Positions 61,010-64,000 of a stretch of DNA of 64,000 bases are shown here, piece by piece. The translations under genes and the position numbers were made by a program. How positions within the stretch are numbered: the first letter of the stretch is position 1; the number at the start of each line of letters is the position of its first letter. The notes below the pieces were generated by a model. It did not search any database and was not told where the DNA came from. It saw nothing but the letters and a program-made list of their open reading frames with translations. The DNA comes from Phaseolus vulgaris (taxonomy: Eukaryota > Streptophyta > Magnoliopsida > Fabales > Fabaceae). Location: the NCBI RefSeq assembly GCF_000499845.2, contig NC_023755.2, forward strand, positions 36,840,023 to 36,904,022. The letters run 5' to 3'.

Positions 61010-64000
61010 TCCCACATTCACAAACTCGTAAAAATCCAAACTTTCTCCGCAACTTGCTACTGGGTCCAATTATTAATTCTCTTCCACCATCACTTACAGC
61101 ACACCAGAAATCTTATTGAAGCTGGAAAAATCATCAGCAATAACAACCCAATAATTAAACAATCAAAAGAAAGACCTGTGTAAAAAAGTAAGCAATAAGA
61201 AAGATCGTACAGGAATCTATGTGGTCATGTTGGTTTGTTTAGTTGCAAATTATGAAAGGTCGTGCCTAGAAGAACGTGAAGTGATACAAAATTCCAAATG
61301 AAATGGAATTAGAAGAAACTTGAAGACAGAGAGAGAGACAGAAGATTGTGATGTATGAACTGGAGTGTGAAGTGAAGAATATAAAGCGTTTAGAGAGAGA
61401 GAGAGGGATAAAGTTCTTATTAGATTGAAACAGAGACAAGACGGGAAGTGAAGTGAAGGTTGCACCTTACTTCCTGTAATCTTTTGGGTGATTTGATGGA
61501 CATATGTTTCTTATGTTATGCTCAGACACTCACTTTTCCTTTTGCCTTTTTTTAATTTCTTAATCATTCTCTTCTATAATTATATTTTGTATTTAAAAAA
61601 CTTGTATGAACTGAATCTGGCTAACTAATCAAAATTACTGTATGTTTCAAGATTCGACGAGATTCATCAATATGCATATTGATCAAGTACTCAGACTAGA
61701 AAAAATAAACACATGAAAACGCTTTTCACCAATAAAATTCTCACATTAATAACGGCATTGGATAGTAAAAGTCAAACTAAAATACTTATAAATCACTGCT
61801 AAGATAAGGGATTCATGTAAAATATGAGTTACTTTGTATAATTATTGATTAGTGTTAGGTTTAAATGGCAAATTCTGTATTACCAGCTCTACTTATTAGT
61901 TCCGTTCAACCGCTCTAAAGAGTTGTGGGTCGGAGAGGATGTAAATGGATTTGAAGAAGTCAATTTCAATTTAAATCAATGAGAAAAAATATTAATAAAG
62001 TGAAATTGTTTAAATTGAGGTATATTAGAGTGAATTTGTGAAGAAATATTATTAAAATTTGTGAGTAATAAGATAATTATGATAAAATATTTAATTTTTG
62101 TGAAAAATGTGAAATATAAGTTTACATATTTATTTATTTTTTTAAAAATGTTTAAATAATGAAATATAAGATATTATTTTATAGATTTGACATAATTAAA
62201 ATTTTGTAAATTATTTTTACTACTGTTTAATAATTATTTTAAAAAAACGAGTTTTTTATCATTATCAAGATAAGTTTTCATAAAAATAAGTTTGGAAATG
62301 ATGCAATGATTGTAATAGAAATTTTAATTTTTTTAATTAATAAAAAATTAAGATTACAAATTTATTTTTAAATTTAAAAAATTAATTATTTTAAAAATTA
62401 TTTTTTATTCATATGTTATTTTTTAATACTTTATGATCATATTTAATTTCATTGATACCTTTTATTGTATAAAAAAATTCTTAAAATAACTCATCATATG
62501 ATAATTGTATATCAAGTTATTCACAATAGTATAAAACTAAAGTAAACTAAAATAAATGTTTAAATATGTTTTGGATCTTATACCAATTTTATTTTTTATT
62601 TTTTTGTCCATGTAATTTTTTAATATTTTTAAAATGTTTTGTTTTTAATTTTGTAATTATTCTTTCTTACAAAACAAATTAACTAAAAGTAACGCCAGAA
62701 AATAAATACAAACACTTCAAAATTACTTATAATTCCTTTTTATATAAACACAAATAAAATTCACTATAATTATTAAAAAAAATGTACTTAAATCTAAAAT
62801 TTTAAAATTTGTACTAAAAAATTATATATTCATAATAATACTGAAGTTTAAAGAAAGAAAAACATATCACGTCGTATTTTGTAAAAGAAGAGATTTGTTA
62901 TTGGATGAAAAAGTTGAGAATAAATAAAACAAAAATTATTAAATTAAAAAAAATATGAATCAACGTATGCTATCATGAATAATCCAATATAATAATTTGA
63001 ATTAAAAAAAAAACTTTCTATAATATTACATATATATTATATGAGATTAAATTTATGCCGATATAACCTTAATTAAATATAAGACTAAAAATAATCAAAT
63101 TATACTAACGTAATTTTTATTAAACAACTTTGTATAAAAGATTTGTCGATTCAACAATCACAATCTTGTATTTACATAATTATTTATATTCAATTTTATC
63201 AAAATTGCCTAAAAATAATAAGATAAACAAATTACTTCTAACATTCTTATATTTTCCCACATCTAAAAACTAAAATCTGTATAAAATATTAAAAAAATAT
63301 ATAAACATAATACAAATATGTTCACCATTCTTTCTTAAAAAATATTACAAAACATATCTCTCTTCATAAAACTTTAATATCTACATAAAATTAAAACAAA
63401 TATTCAGATTTCAACTAAAATAATTTCATCATCTAGCTTCTCACTGAGGAGGAGCCCAATCACCTATAACATCATCTGCTTCCGTGTAAATACACGATCA
63501 TCACAGATAAAGAAACAACACAAACAAATAACAGGGTAAAGTAGCTATATAAACCAAAATTCTATAAAATTTCAATTTGAAATTAATAAACATAAATCAT
63601 CAAGTTTCATACAATTTCTCCAAATCATCAAGTGTCATTCAAATTCTATATTCATCTTTCACATGTTAGACTTTCACTCACTCATATAACATAGACACTT
63701 GACTTTACTTCCGGAAGACTCGTGTATTGAAATTAGAATCCTGAGACTTGCACATGTCATACTACTCGTTGTAAATCCACACAACCATATGCATAAACAT
63801 CTCAATATCTCATCATCTCGTATGACAGGGTAAATTCATATGACCTGAAAGACCAGATTATATTTCAAACTCCAGACAAAGTCATATGAACCTCCATCGA
63901 CTCTCACCAACTGAATAACTTCATCTATGTGATTCCATTATATCAGTAGAGTTAGGATGTCTCATTACAGGCCTGACTGATCAATACACCCTAACAACAA
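61010..64000. other. Upstream region of SOSEKI and AT-rich intergenic DNA
   Basis: The first 450 bp are the probable 5' UTR and promoter of the SOSEKI gene, with a CT-rich leader on the minus strand. From 61.5 to 63.4 kb the DNA is extremely AT-rich. From about 63.4 kb composition shifts to more balanced sequence without a frame I recognise, possibly the edge of another transposable element. Confidence 0.45.

Noticed and set aside
61010..61069. 20-residue N-terminal extension of the SOSEKI protein from TTG
   Set aside because: No ATG in that extension, and SOSEKI proteins usually begin at or near the MEAR- methionine.
1..64000. CRISPR array, operon, phage or organelle insertion
   Set aside because: No regularly spaced repeats, no polycistronic gene order, and no plastid or mitochondrial gene sequence recognised.

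Overview
This is a piece of plant nuclear genome, almost certainly from a dicot and most likely a papilionoid legume. The genus is an inference; the plant assignment rests on GT-AG-spliced genes of plant-only families (SOSEKI, FIT-type bHLH, EAR-type C2H2, STOP1-type zinc finger). The intergenic DNA is very AT-rich and full of small decayed transposons. There are no prokaryotic operons, CRISPR arrays or phage-like regions.

Layout: 1-521, last three exons of a PhzF-family gene (+). 2676-7601, a 13-exon serine carboxypeptidase-like gene of the SCPL51 type (+), triad complete. 10602-11846, a single-exon STOP1-type C2H2 factor (-). 14295-15240, a broken LINE. 16573-16645, tRNA-Val(UAC). 21089-22009, a ZAT5-like two-finger EAR repressor (-). 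About 22.2-38.7 kb is gene-free: CACTA-type MITEs, a gag remnant, two related LTR fragments and a 1.8-kb tandem duplication. 38931-44052, a four-exon SMG8 nonsense-mediated-decay factor (+) with two upstream ATGs. 46980-48427, a four-exon FIT-like bHLH iron-deficiency regulator (-). 50.1-51.9 kb, a DNA transposon relic with an Ulp1-protease fragment. 57674-61009, a five-exon SOSEKI polarity gene (-). 61-64 kb is AT-rich sequence with nothing coding that I can recognise.

The genes do not form a pathway cluster. A loose theme is root and stress transcription (STOP1-like for low pH and metals, FIT for iron, ZAT-type repressor), but such linkage is ordinary in plants. The strongest non-genic signals are: (a) at least nine copies of one non-autonomous CACTA-like family with CACTACAAGAAAATCAT-type ends, one with an intact 3-bp target duplication; (b) a tandem duplication ending just upstream of the SMG8 promoter, with a microhomology-bounded deletion in one copy; (c) upstream ORFs on SMG8 that could place this NMD gene under NMD control; (d) a 75-nt stop-free intron in the PhzF-like gene; and (e) an 0.9-kb block of direct plus inverted repeats at 55.5-56.4 kb. 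I found no convincing wholly new system. Exon boundaries were read by eye from splice sites, frame continuity and remembered family conservation.
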